In this document: piece after piece, positions 16,939 to 27,690 of the stretch | Position numbering within the stretch: the first letter of the stretch is position 1 | Layout: each line of letters begins with the position of its first letter | Assembly (NCBI RefSeq): GCF_019710475.1 | Contig: NZ_JAJFAX010000001.1 | Span: forward strand, 62,001 to 126,000 | Direction of reading: 5' to 3' | Source of the DNA: Glycomyces sp. TRM65418 | Lineage (GTDB): Bacteria; Actinomycetota; Actinomycetes; Mycobacteriales; Micromonosporaceae | Length of the DNA: 64,000 bases | Made by a program: the position numbers and the translations under genes | The notes under the pieces: model-generated | The model's input: the letters and a program-made list of their open reading frames with translations, nothing else | What the model was told of the DNA's origin: nothing | Database searches by the model: none

Positions 16939-17140
16939 GTTACGGGTTCCTTCCGAAGCGTTGTGCCAGTTCGGGGCCGGTCGGCATCCCGCACGGGCAG
17001 TCTAGGACGCGGAGTGCCCGAATACCCGCATTCCTTGTGGGTCAGCAGTTCGGACGGCGTCGTCGCCGTGATCGTAAGTCAGGCCCGCCGCACGGCGGCG
17101 CGGCGGGCGCTGGTTGTTCGGTAACACGGCAGCGTGCGGC

Positions 17141-17704
17141 CTATCGGCGGTCGAGGTGCAGCCGGGTGAGGGTCAGGGCGAGGGCGCAGACGCCGTTGCG
17201 GATCTCGCCGTCGGCGACCGCGGCGAGGGCCTTGTCGAGGTCCCACCAGACGAACTCGATGTGGGTCTCCTCGTCGGTGCGCTCGTGGCGCTCGGCCTCG
17301 GCCACCGGGGTGAGGCCGGTGGCGAGGAAGTAGTGGATGACCTCGTTGGAGATGCCCGGGCTGGTGTAGAACTCGCCGAGCTTGACCATCTCGGCCGCCT
17401 GGAGGTCGGCCTCTTCGGCGAGTTCGCGCCGGGCGCAGTCGGCGGGGTCCTCGTCCGCGACGTCGCGGATCCCGGCCGGGAGCTCCCACAGGTGCTCCTT
17501 GGCGGGCACCCGGTACTGGCGGATGAGGCCGACCCGGCCCTGCTCGTCGAGGGGGACCGCGACGACCGCGCCGAGGTGGACGAGGAACTCGCGTCGGGCG
17601 GTGCCGCCGCCGGGCATCGCGACGGTCTCGGCGGTCAGGTCGTAGGCCCAGCCGCGGTGGATGATTTCGCTGTCGAGAACTCGGTAGTCATGCACGGCGA
17701 CCAC
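17141..17704 (-). CDS. NUDIX hydrolase (ADP-ribose pyrophosphatase type)
   Basis: 187 residues starting with GTG. The Nudix box is at about 77-100: GIRDVADEDPADCARRELAEEADL, i.e. Gx5Ex7REUxEE with an insertion-like DxxDED common to ADP-ribose diphosphatases. A Pro residue 15-20 residues after the box (TSPGISNE) also fits that subfamily. It hydrolyses ADP-ribose or related nucleotide sugars to AMP and a sugar phosphate. Position downstream of pyrG is conserved in actinobacteria; here pyrG and this gene are separated by a TetR/MFS insertion. Confidence 0.92.
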   Translation of the reverse strand: MVAVHDYRVLDSEIIHRGWAYDLTAETVAMPGGGTARREFLVHLGAVVAVPLDEQGRVGLIRQYRVPAKEHLWELPAGIRDVADEDPADCARRELAEEADLQAAEMVKLGEFYTSPGISNEVIHYFLATGLTPVAEAERHERTDEETHIEFVWWDLDKALAAVADGEIRNGVCALALTLTRLHLDRR

Positions 17705-17727
17705 ACTAGTCCGCTCCGGTTACGGGG

Positions 17728-18267
17728 TCAGGTCTCTCCGGCGGCGTCCTTGAGGCGCCGCAGGATCCCGTCGACGACCTCGCGGCCCGGGAGCGGCACG
17801 CCGGTCACCGCGGAGAGGAACAGGCCGTCGCCGACGAGGCGGACGATCTCGGCGGTGACCGGATCCTCGATCTGCTCGTGGATGAGCGCGGCCCAGCCGT
17901 CGAAGATGAAGAGCACGTCCGCCTTGGCGGTCTCGGAGAGCTCGTCCTTGCCGCGCATGGCGGTGAACAGCGCCCAGAGCCCGGCCGCCGACTCGGGCGT
18001 CTCGACTTCGGAGACGCGCAGGAACGTCTCGACCACGCCGGTGGCGCGGGCCTTGGCGATGTTCGCCTCCTCCTGGAGCCGGAAGCGGCGGGCGAGGCCG
18101 TCGTAGAGGTCGGACTTCGACTTGAAGTGGTAGAGCAGGCCGCCCTTGGAGACGTCGGCCTCGGCGGCCACCTTCTCCAGCGTCACGCCCGAGCTGCCCT
18201 CGTCGACGAGGATGCGCTGGAGCGCGTTGAGGATCCGATCACGGGTGGTGATCTCGGGCTCGTTCAT
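17728..18267 (-). CDS. TetR-family transcriptional regulator
   Basis: 179 residues; ATG ending at 18267 has GGGAGG upstream. HTH at about 10-55 (RILNALQRILVDEG, LEKVAAEADVSKGGLLYHFKSK). The C-terminal domain is of the kind found in QacR-like regulators (TetR_C_37/TetR_C_21 style, not certain). It is divergent from an efflux MFS gene and the interval carries a perfect 24-bp palindrome, so it almost certainly represses that gene and itself. Confidence 0.93.
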   Translation of the reverse strand: MNEPEITTRDRILNALQRILVDEGSSGVTLEKVAAEADVSKGGLLYHFKSKSDLYDGLARRFRLQEEANIAKARATGVVETFLRVSEVETPESAAGLWALFTAMRGKDELSETAKADVLFIFDGWAALIHEQIEDPVTAEIVRLVGDGLFLSAVTGVPLPGREVVDGILRRLKDAAGET

Positions 18268-18284
18268 GTTCCCTCCCGGTGACA

Positions 18285-18308
18285 ACTGTACCGTCCGGAC
18301 GGTACAGT
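18285..18308. promoter_or_regulatory. TetR operator (24-bp perfect palindrome)
   Basis: The half site ACTGTACCGTCC is followed immediately by its exact complement, centred between the TetR and MFS genes. The core ACCGTCCGGACGGT is a frequent TetR-family operator form in actinobacteria. It overlaps the expected promoters of both genes. Confidence 0.85.
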
Positions 18309-18385
18309 CGGTTGGTCGGTGCGTCCAGCACCGGATTCGGCGTCGCTTGCGAGCCATGGATCGACCCGTCGGAAAGAGTGAACCA

Positions 18386-19897
18386 ATGACCACCACGCTG
18401 CGCGCGCCCGAGGGGCGCCGTCCCCGTATCAGCGCCAAGCAGGGGTGGGCGCTCGCGGTGCTGGTGCTCCCCGTGCTCCTCATCTCCGTCGACATGACCG
18501 TGCTCGGCTTCGCCGTGCCGTTCCTGTCCGAGGACCTCGGGCCCACCGGCTCGCAGCTGCTGTGGATCGTCGACGTGTACGGCTTCGTGCTCGCCGGACT
18601 CCTGGTCACCATGGGCTCCCTCGGCGACCGCCTGGGCCGCCGCAAGCTCCTCGTCGTCGGCTCGGCCGCGTTCGCCGCCGCGAGCGTCCTCGCCGCGTAC
18701 GCCCCCAACGCGGAGGCGCTCATCGCCGCGCGGGCGCTGCTCGGCGTCGCCGGCGCCACACTCATGCCGACCACGCTGGCGCTCATGCGGAACCTGTTCA
18801 CCGACGACCGCCAGCGCCGCTTCGCGATCGCGATCTGGGCGTCCGGGTTCTCCGCGGGCGCGGCGGCCGGGCCGATCGTCGGCGGCTGGCTGCTCGAGCA
18901 CTTCTGGTGGGGCTCGGTGTTCCTCATGGCCGCGCCGGTGTCGCTCGCGGTCGTGCTGGCCGCGCCGTTCCTGCTGCCGGAGTCCAAGAACCCGGACCCG
19001 GGCACGCTCGACCTGCTCAGCGTCGCCCTGTCGTTCCTGGGAATGTTCCCGTTCGTGTACGGGGTCAAGACGATCGCCGAGCACGGCCTGTCCTGGACGG
19101 CCGTCGTCGCGCTCGTGGCCGGCCTGGCGTTCGCGTCGGCGTTCGTCGCACGGCAGCGGCGCCTCGAGCACCCGCTGCTCGACATGGAGCTGTTCCGGCT
19201 GCGGCGCTTCAGCGCGTCGCTGGCGACGAACTTCACGATCGTGTTCGCGCTGATCTCGGCGCTGTTCCTGCTGACGCAGTACCTCCAGCTGGTGCTCGGC
19301 CTCTCCCCCATGCAGGCGGGCCTGCTGCTCCTGCCGGGCATGGCGATCTCGGTCGTCACCGGGCTCGTCGCGGTGCGCCTGTCGGAGCGGATCGGCATGG
19401 TGCGCACCATCGTCGGCGGCCTGGTGTTCGTGGTCGCCGGGTTCGCGGCGATGCCGTTCATCGGCGTGGATTCGGGAGCGGCGGTCGTCGCGGTCGCGTT
19501 CGCGCTCATCGGCGGCGGCTCGGGGCTCGCGCAGACGGTCACCAACGACGCGATCCTCGCGGCGGCCCCGGCCGACCGCGCGGGCGCGGCCTCGGCGATC
19601 TCCGAGACCGCGTACGAGCTGGGCGGCGCGATGGGCGTGGCCCTGATGGGCTCGCTGGCGACCGGGATCTACCGGGCCGAGCTGGGCGACGCCCCGGACG
19701 CGGCGGCCGAGACCCTCGGCGAGGCCGCGCACGTGGCCGCGACGCTCCCGGCCGAGGCCGGGGAGGCGCTCATGACGGCCGCGCGGACCGCGTTCACCGA
19801 CGGCCTGCGCACCGTGGCCGTCGTCGCGGCGGTCCTGGTCCTCATCGCCACCGTGGCGGTCGGCCGGGCCCTGCGCGAGAAGGCCGATCCGAACTGA
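18386..19897 (+). CDS. MFS efflux transporter, DHA2 (SmvA/QacA) family
   Basis: 503 residues from the ATG at 18386 (GGAAAGAG upstream). About 14 transmembrane segments. Conserved DHA2 features include DMTVLGFAVPFLSEDL in helix 1 with the acidic Asp typical of cation exporters, GSLGDRLGRRKLL (motif A) and SAGAAAGPIVGGWLLE (motif C). It most likely exports quaternary ammonium or similar cationic compounds by proton antiport. Regulation by the divergent TetR protein is expected from the palindrome between them. Confidence 0.9.
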   Translation: MTTTLRAPEGRRPRISAKQGWALAVLVLPVLLISVDMTVLGFAVPFLSEDLGPTGSQLLWIVDVYGFVLAGLLVTMGSLGDRLGRRKLLVVGSAAFAAASVLAAYAPNAEALIAARALLGVAGATLMPTTLALMRNLFTDDRQRRFAIAIWASGFSAGAAAGPIVGGWLLEHFWWGSVFLMAAPVSLAVVLAAPFLLPESKNPDPGTLDLLSVALSFLGMFPFVYGVKTIAEHGLSWTAVVALVAGLAFASAFVARQRRLEHPLLDMELFRLRRFSASLATNFTIVFALISALFLLTQYLQLVLGLSPMQAGLLLLPGMAISVVTGLVAVRLSERIGMVRTIVGGLVFVVAGFAAMPFIGVDSGAAVVAVAFALIGGGSGLAQTVTNDAILAAAPADRAGAASAISETAYELGGAMGVALMGSLATGIYRAELGDAPDAAAETLGEAAHVAATLPAEAGEALMTAARTAFTDGLRTVAVVAAVLVLIATVAVGRALREKADPN

Positions 19898-19946
19898 TCG
19901 GACACGGCGGCGGGCGGGCCGAGCCGCCGTTCGCGTCCGCTGCAGC

Positions 19947-19990
19947 GACGGCGAGAGGCGGCGCCCGGAAGGGCGCCGCCTCTCGCCGTC
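19947..19990. terminator. Bidirectional terminator between MFS and pyrG
   Basis: A perfect 20-bp stem (19947-19966 with 19971-19990) and GGAA tetraloop lie between two convergent genes. There is only a short T-rich tail (TCTTCG) on the plus side. Confidence 0.85.
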
Positions 19991-20003
19991 TTCGCTGGTG
20001 CGT

Positions 20004-21713
<1,710 letters not shown>

Positions 21714-21759
21714 TTATATCGCCGATCAGCCGTTTCAGGAAAACAGCCGGTGAATCACA

Positions 21760-24000
21760 TCATCCACGGGATTCCACACTAACACTTTCACCGTCGTTTT
21801 CCTCATCGACCCACGACGGTGCGTCGACGATCATGTCGGAGTACTGGCCGTCCTTGACGTGCGCGCGGGCCAGGACGCGGTGACTCATGATGACCGCCAG
21901 CGGAACCATCACCGCGAGGGCCGCGCCGAGGCTCATGAGGCCCTTGCCGAGCAGGAGGCCCGCGATGGCGGCCCCGGCGACCGCGGCCGAGAACGCGGCG
22001 CGCAGCGGCGGGTACAGGCCGAACGCGCGGCGCAGCCCGCCGCCGGGGCGCAGCAGCACGAGCCAGCAGTAGGCCCCGGCCATGACCGTGAGCACGCTCA
22101 GCGGCGAGGTGAAGGCGGCCACGATGTTCGAGCCGACGCCGGAGGCGATGACCCCGTTCGTGTCGCCGACGATGTCGCCGAGGAACGAGCCGAGCTCGCC
22201 CCGTTCGGCCGCGGGACGCCGGAAGTCGATCCACGAGAGGCCGAACAGCACCGCGACCCCGGCGAGGCCCGACCACACGAAGCGGGGGAAGGTGACCCAG
22301 CCGCCGGTGGCGAGCGCCGCCGCGAGGCAGGTGCCGACGATGATGGCGACGGCCGCCGGGACGGAGTCGCCGAGGAACCCGACGGAGACGATGAAGACGC
22401 CGAGGCAGCCGATGCCGGCCATGACCGGGGACTGGTAGCGGCGGGGCGCCCGCCAGGCCGTGGCGGCGGCGAGCAGCCACAGCGAGGCGATGAACATGCC
22501 GGTGGCGACCGGCCCGAGTTCGTTCGACGCGGAGTCGGCCACCGTGTAGTCGCCGAGGAGGGTCCCGAGCGGGTCCTCGGCGTGGGTGAGCATCGCGAGC
22601 AGCGTGACGGCGATGCCGAAGACCGAGACCGAGACCATGAGGCTCGCGGGCCCGTGGCGTCCGGGCACGGCGATCGCGACGAACGCGCACGCGACCGCGA
22701 TGGCGAGCGCCGTGAGCGGCCCGACCAGGCCCGGATGCGCGGTGGACCACCATCCGAAGAAGTCCGCGAGGATCCCGGCGGCCCCGAACAGGGCGCACAC
22801 GAGGGCCGAGACGATGTTGAGCCGCATGAGCCACAGCGGCGGCGGCTTCACGCCGGGCTGCCCGGCGCGGCGCAGCAGGTGCAGCAGCGGCCAGGCGACG
22901 AAGGTGAGGGCGAGGAAGAGGACGACCTGGAGCCACTGCGTGGCGGGCGCGGCGACGTCGGCGGCCATGAGCCGGGTGTCGGTGTCGTCGAAGACCGCTT
23001 GGCGGGCCGCATACGAGAGCGAGTCGCCGGAGGCCCCGGCCGCCGCGCCGGTCACCGCGTCGGGCAGCGGCGCGTCGAGCAGGGTGAGGACGGTCGCGGT
23101 CAGGTCCGTGAGCCTGAGGTAGCCGGGCCGTTCGGCGGGCAGGTCGAGCAGGTTGTGCCCGTCCTGGTCGCCGAAGTGCGCGACCGTGGCGAGGAGGCGG
23201 TCGGGCTCCTCCACCTGGCCGATGCCGGTGACGATGAGCGCCGAGTCGCCGCCGCGGGCGTCTTGGAGCGCGCCGACGGTGTCGTCGAGGTTGGCGAGCG
23301 CGGCGGTGCGCGCGGCGCTCGCGGTCGGGAGGACGCCGCCGTCGACGACGGTGAGCGGGCATTCGCCGAGCACGGCGGTCAGGGCGGCGCCGTCGAGCGG
23401 CACGGTCGGCGCGTACTCGACGCGGCCGACCGAGTTCGCGGCCGCGTACGCCGCGCCGGGCCCGACGGCGGTCGCGCAGGAGGTGCCGGCGGCGAGCATG
23501 CCGAGTTCGGTGCCCTGCTCGAGGTCGCGGTTGAGCGCGACGAGGTCGGTCATGTCGCCGACGGTGGCGGCGGCGTCGGTGACGGTGATGAGGTCGTCGG
23601 TGACCGGGAGGCATTCGCTGGGCCGGCCGTAGGGGTCGCTGACGGCGGGCGCGCCCGCCGAGAAGGTGAGCCAGCCGTCGAGGGCGCAGGTGAAGTTCCG
23701 CCCCGAGTTCGTGTTCAGCTCGGCGAGCGACCCGTGCTCGGCGAGCGCCGCCAGGTTCGGCGTCGTGTCGGCGTCGATGTCGGTCCAGGTGAGCCCGGCG
23801 ACGCCGAGGACGACCACTGAGGACACCGTCTCGGGGAGCTGCTCCTCGGAGTCGTCGGGCAGCAGCTGGAAGGCCGCCAGGGCGGCGAGGACGGCCACGG
23901 CGAACCAGGCCCCGATGGGGCCCAGGTTGCGGGTGACGCTGCGGACGAGGGCCTTGCGGGCCTTGCGGACGTGGCGCCCGGCATCGAGGTTTCGCGACAC
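21760..24000 (-). CDS. Large membrane protein with alkaline-phosphatase-like extracytoplasmic domain
   Basis: 746 residues. One membrane segment at about 29-47 is followed by an extracytoplasmic domain (50-340), where VVVLGVAGLTWTDIDADTTPNLAALAEHG and an ALIVTGIGQVEEPDRL-type stretch resemble the alkaline-phosphatase/sulfatase superfamily core. The metal-binding residues are only partly conserved. Residues 345-715 contain 11-12 further hydrophobic helices. The gene is the distal member of the glycosyltransferase-murJ operon, 7 bp after the glycosyltransferase. It is probably involved in export or modification of an envelope polymer; activity unknown. Confidence 0.8.
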   Translation of the reverse strand: MSRNLDAGRHVRKARKALVRSVTRNLGPIGAWFAVAVLAALAAFQLLPDDSEEQLPETVSSVVVLGVAGLTWTDIDADTTPNLAALAEHGSLAELNTNSGRNFTCALDGWLTFSAGAPAVSDPYGRPSECLPVTDDLITVTDAAATVGDMTDLVALNRDLEQGTELGMLAAGTSCATAVGPGAAYAAANSVGRVEYAPTVPLDGAALTAVLGECPLTVVDGGVLPTASAARTAALANLDDTVGALQDARGGDSALIVTGIGQVEEPDRLLATVAHFGDQDGHNLLDLPAERPGYLRLTDLTATVLTLLDAPLPDAVTGAAAGASGDSLSYAARQAVFDDTDTRLMAADVAAPATQWLQVVLFLALTFVAWPLLHLLRRAGQPGVKPPPLWLMRLNIVSALVCALFGAAGILADFFGWWSTAHPGLVGPLTALAIAVACAFVAIAVPGRHGPASLMVSVSVFGIAVTLLAMLTHAEDPLGTLLGDYTVADSASNELGPVATGMFIASLWLLAAATAWRAPRRYQSPVMAGIGCLGVFIVSVGFLGDSVPAAVAIIVGTCLAAALATGGWVTFPRFVWSGLAGVAVLFGLSWIDFRRPAAERGELGSFLGDIVGDTNGVIASGVGSNIVAAFTSPLSVLTVMAGAYCWLVLLRPGGGLRRAFGLYPPLRAAFSAAVAGAAIAGLLLGKGLMSLGAALAVMVPLAVIMSHRVLARAHVKDGQYSDMIVDAPSWVDEENDGESVSVESRG

Positions 24001-24007
24001 GGCGGGG

Positions 24008-25105
24008 CTATCTTCCCGTCAGTTCCAGGTAGAGCGCGTCGAGCGAGTCGAGCATCTGGGCCTCGTCGGGCCAGGTGGCGGCGCGGGCGAGGGCGGCTGC
24101 GGCGTAGGACGCGAGGCGGTCGGGGTCGCCGAGGAGTCCGCGCACGGTCTGGTCGAGGCCGTCGACGTCGCCGACTTCGACGTAGAGCGCGGCGTCGCCC
24201 ACGAGTTCGGGGATGCCGCCGGTGCGGGTGGTGACGAGCGGGACGCCCGCTTGCAGGACCTCCTGGGCGAACAGCTGGCGCGCCTCCCACTGGCTGGTGA
24301 CGACGGCGAGGTCGGCGGCGGCGAGGAGGTCGCCGACGTCGGTGCGGTGGCCGAGGAGGCGCACGTCCGCCCCGGCGGCGTCGATGAGTCCCTGCAGCCG
24401 TCCGCGTTCGGGCCCGTCCCCGGCGATGACGACCACAGGGGACGGTTCGAGCGCCGTCCAGCGGCTCGCGGCCGCGATGAGGGTGTCGTAGTCCTTCTGC
24501 GGGTGGAGGCGGCCGACGGAGAGCAGGAGCGGGCGGTCGCCGATGCCCAGTTCGGTGCGGATCGCGTCCGGGCTGCCCAGGGCCGGGCGGGGCGGGGCGG
24601 CGACGGGGGCGAGCCGGGCGTCGCGCGCGCCGAGGGCCACGAGGTGCTCGTGCAGGTCCGAGGAGGCCGCGAGGGCCACGTCGACGCCGCGGGCGAGGCG
24701 CCGCTCGAGCTGGTCGGAGACGCGGCGTTTGACGCCGGACGTGATGAGCTGGTTGTGCCAGGTGGTCACCAGGGCCGCGCCCGAGGGGCGGGCGGCGAGG
24801 GCGGTGAGCCCGGCGGTGAGGCCGTGGGCGTGCACGAGGTCGACGCCGCGGCCGGTGATGCCGCGCAGGGCGTTGCGGACGCCCCACCACGCGAGCGGCA
24901 GCTCAGGCGAGGGCTTGGCGGTGATCGGCGCGGACGCGAAGCGGGCGCCTCGGGCGCGGAAGCTGAAGCGCTCCTCGGTCTCGGGCGGGCCGACGACCAG
25001 GACCGCGTCCCCGCGTTCGACGAGGCCCGCGGCGAGCGAGGCGACATGCGTCCCGATGCCGCCGGTCGAGGGTCCGAGCACCAGGGCGATGCGGCGTTGG
25101 CTCAC
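24008..25105 (-). CDS. GT4-family glycosyltransferase
   Basis: 365 residues from the GTG ending at 25105, which overlaps the murJ stop (GTGA). GT-B fold with N-terminal LGPSTGGIGTHVASLAAGL and the C-terminal GT4 signature LSVGRLHPQKDYDTLI plus the EX7E-like SQWEARQLFAQEVLQAGVP. It transfers a sugar from an activated donor to a lipid or polymer acceptor on the cytoplasmic face. Context between a lipid flippase (murJ) and a phosphatase-like membrane protein suggests envelope glycolipid or wall polymer synthesis. The sugar donor is not predictable. Confidence 0.92.
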   Translation of the reverse strand: MSQRRIALVLGPSTGGIGTHVASLAAGLVERGDAVLVVGPPETEERFSFRARGARFASAPITAKPSPELPLAWWGVRNALRGITGRGVDLVHAHGLTAGLTALAARPSGAALVTTWHNQLITSGVKRRVSDQLERRLARGVDVALAASSDLHEHLVALGARDARLAPVAAPPRPALGSPDAIRTELGIGDRPLLLSVGRLHPQKDYDTLIAAASRWTALEPSPVVVIAGDGPERGRLQGLIDAAGADVRLLGHRTDVGDLLAAADLAVVTSQWEARQLFAQEVLQAGVPLVTTRTGGIPELVGDAALYVEVGDVDGLDQTVRGLLGDPDRLASYAAAALARAATWPDEAQMLDSLDALYLELTGR

Positions 25106-26784
25106 TTGTCTGCTCCACTGGGTTCGTCGGGTCCGTGTTCGTCGGAGGCGGGTTCGTCGGGTTCTTCGGACGCTCGGATTATGCCAGCGCGTCGCAGCAC
25201 CGGGCGCACGACACCGGCGCCGCCGATGAGCGCGGCGAGCCCGAGGTAGACGACGGCGGTGGCGGCGCCGACGACGACGCCCTGGAAGAGGGCGGTGTAG
25301 AAGGTGTCGGCGTGCCCCCACAGGTAGATGAGTTCGCGGGCGGCGAGGACGGCGCCGATCGCGGCGCCGACGGCGGCGAGCGCCGCCCGCGGAAACCCGG
25401 CGAGGCTGGCCGCGCCGGTGTGGCGGGCGACGGCGAGCGTGAGGGCGAGGCCGATGACGGTCATGCCGATGGACCAGGCGATCGCGAGCGCGAGCGTGCG
25501 GTCCGCGACCGGCAGGGCGTTGGAGAGAACGACGGCGGCGAGGGCCCCTGCGGCCCATCCGATCGACGTGGCCCCGGCGGCGTACTTGTTGCGGCCGATG
25601 GCGTACAGGCCGCGGGAGTAGATCGCGAAGACCGAGTAGCCGAACAGCCCGAAGGCGAGGCCGGTGAGGGTGGCCTGAAGTTGCGACTGCGTGCCCTCGC
25701 CGGTGTCGGAGGAGACCGAGGAGAGCACGGTGCCGATGGGTTCGGCGAGACCGGCGAGCGCGGCGACGCCGAGGCCGGAGAGCAGGAGGACGGCGCGGCC
25801 GGTCTGGGAGAGACGGCGCTGGTAGCGCTCGTGTTCGCCGAGGGAGAAGGCCTCGGCGAGGATCGGGTACGCGGCGGTGGCGAGCGGGACGGCGAGCACG
25901 GCCCAAGGCAGCAGGAAGAACGTCTGCGAGACGGTGAAGATCGCCGTGGCCCCTGGGACTTCTCCTCTGGCGTCGTTGGCGAGCCTGATGAGCAGCGCCT
26001 GGCACAGCTGCTGCGCGCCGACCGTGATCATCCCTGCGATGGCGAGGGATTTCAGGCCGGCGGCGATGCTGGTCTCCAACCGCCAGGCCGGGCGGAGTCT
26101 GAGGCGGAGTCCTCGCAGCGGGAAGACGAGGCAGCCGGCCAGGACGGCGACGCCGCAGGTGGTGCCCAGCCCGAGCAGGAAGACTTCGCTGTGTGAGACC
26201 TGGTCGGCCTTGAACGTTCGACCGGAGACCAATCCGTAGACGACGTAGACGCCGGCCATGACGACGCTGGAGAGGAGCGGGGCGAGAGCGGGCCAGGCGA
26301 AACGGCGGTGGGACTGGAGGATGCCGGTGAGGACGACTGCGACGCCGTAGAGCGGCAGCTGCGGCGCGAAGAGGATGAGCATCTCCGTGGCCACGTCGGC
26401 CGTCGCGGCGGAGTTCGGGTCTTCGGGCATGAGCAGCAGGATGATCGGCCGCGCGAAGATCGCAAGCAGGATGCCCACGGGGAGCAGGATGGTCAGCGAC
26501 CAGGTCAGCAGGGCCGAGGCGATGTGGCTGACCTGTTTGGGGTCGTTGCGTGCGAGCGGGGCGGCCAGGAGCGGGATCACGAGCGCGGCGAGCGCTCCCC
26601 CGGCGACGAGTTCGAAGATGATGTTGGGGATGTTGTTCGCGGTCTGGTAGGCGGTGCCGAGGGTGCCCAGGCCGATGGCCCACGTGAAGACCATGGTGCG
26701 GCCGAATCCGGCCAGGCGGGAGGCGACGGTGATCGCACCGATGACCGAGGCGGCACGACCGACTTCGCGTCGGGTCTCGGTCAA
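25102..26784 (-). CDS. murJ: MurJ-family lipid II flippase
   Basis: 560 residues, about 14 transmembrane helices, from a TTG ending at 26784 that overlaps the previous stop (TTGA). The N-terminus (SVIGAITVASRLAGFGRTMVFTWAIGLG) and TANNIPNIIFELVAGGALAALVIPLLA are diagnostic for MVF/MurJ. The C-terminal tail is acidic and cytoplasmic. MurJ proteins move lipid-linked peptidoglycan precursors across the membrane. Actinomycetes often have several paralogs, including the FhaA-regulated MviN near the chromosomal origin; this one belongs to the steA-linked group, so its lipid substrate may differ. Confidence 0.93.
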   Translation of the reverse strand: MTETRREVGRAASVIGAITVASRLAGFGRTMVFTWAIGLGTLGTAYQTANNIPNIIFELVAGGALAALVIPLLAAPLARNDPKQVSHIASALLTWSLTILLPVGILLAIFARPIILLLMPEDPNSAATADVATEMLILFAPQLPLYGVAVVLTGILQSHRRFAWPALAPLLSSVVMAGVYVVYGLVSGRTFKADQVSHSEVFLLGLGTTCGVAVLAGCLVFPLRGLRLRLRPAWRLETSIAAGLKSLAIAGMITVGAQQLCQALLIRLANDARGEVPGATAIFTVSQTFFLLPWAVLAVPLATAAYPILAEAFSLGEHERYQRRLSQTGRAVLLLSGLGVAALAGLAEPIGTVLSSVSSDTGEGTQSQLQATLTGLAFGLFGYSVFAIYSRGLYAIGRNKYAAGATSIGWAAGALAAVVLSNALPVADRTLALAIAWSIGMTVIGLALTLAVARHTGAASLAGFPRAALAAVGAAIGAVLAARELIYLWGHADTFYTALFQGVVVGAATAVVYLGLAALIGGAGVVRPVLRRAGIIRASEEPDEPASDEHGPDEPSGADK

Positions 26785-27680
26785 GACTTCGTCCGACCCA
26801 GCTCGTCCAATTGGCGCAGCACGGGCGTCTCGGCGATGACCTTCGTGAAGCTCCACTTCTCGGAGGCGGCGATGAGGGCGGCGACGCCCGCGAGGGCGAC
26901 GTGGCGGCCGACCATGCCGGTCCGGGCGATGAACGACAGGCCGAGGAGCGCGCCGAGGGCGTTCGCTCCCCCGTCGCCGAGCATGGTCTTGCCGTCGAGG
27001 TCGTCGGCCATCGCGGCTCCCGCGGCCGCGGAGACCGCGAGCGCGGTGTGGGCGCCACCCGCGGCGGTGGGGCGCTGGACCTTGCCTTCTTTGGCGGGGC
27101 GCGCCAGGGGCGTCGAGGCGAGGGTGACGACCTTGAGCGCGCGGCCGGGCCGCAGGTCGAACAGGTTGATGACGTTGGCGGCGCCGGCGATGACGCCGCC
27201 GCCGACGCCGACGTTCCAGAGCCGGCGCGCCCAGTGGCGGCGCGGGTCGGTGAGTTCGCCGTTGGCGAGGTCGACGAGGGCGGCCGAGGCGATCCCGGCG
27301 GTGGAGATGCCGAGGATCTTGACGAGTCCGGCGCTCATGCGTCCCTTGAGGAGCGCGCCGACGTGGCCTTTGAAGCCCTTGGCCTTCTCGCCCTTGGCGT
27401 CGGCCATGTCGTCGTAGAGGCCGACCGCGCCGGCGGTGAGCCCGGCGGTCGCTGCCGCGGCGGCGTAGGCCGGGGAGTTCGCGCCGAGCACGGCTCCCGC
27501 GGTGGCGCCCACGGTGATTCCGGGGCCTTCGGCCAGGGTCACGATGTCGCCCTTGTGGTTGACGCGTTCCAGGTCGGCCGCCCACTTGGAGCGTCGTACG
27601 GCGCTGATCGCGGCGATCGTGCCGCCCGCGGCGAGGCCTCCGATGAACGCCCGCCCTACCGTGCGCTTTAGCTGGCTCAT
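26781..27680 (-). CDS. Divergent MraY/WecA-like (PNPT family) membrane protein
   Basis: 299 residues with about 8 hydrophobic segments. Three motif remnants of polyprenyl-phosphate sugar-phosphate transferases are visible: RVNHKGDIVTLAEGPG (39-54; MraY has RTNxxGxPVTxxGG), LYDDMAD (88-94; catalytic DD) and NVINLFDLRPGRA (169-181), followed by MLGDGGANALGAL (233-245; MraY has MGDTGSLALG). The His-rich loop of MraY is absent. It is the first gene of the murJ-glycosyltransferase operon, suggesting it generates or handles the lipid carrier for that pathway, if still active. Confidence 0.8.
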   Translation of the reverse strand: MSQLKRTVGRAFIGGLAAGGTIAAISAVRRSKWAADLERVNHKGDIVTLAEGPGITVGATAGAVLGANSPAYAAAAATAGLTAGAVGLYDDMADAKGEKAKGFKGHVGALLKGRMSAGLVKILGISTAGIASAALVDLANGELTDPRRHWARRLWNVGVGGGVIAGAANVINLFDLRPGRALKVVTLASTPLARPAKEGKVQRPTAAGGAHTALAVSAAAGAAMADDLDGKTMLGDGGANALGALLGLSFIARTGMVGRHVALAGVAALIAASEKWSFTKVIAETPVLRQLDELGRTKS

Positions 27681-27690
27681 GGCCGCGATA

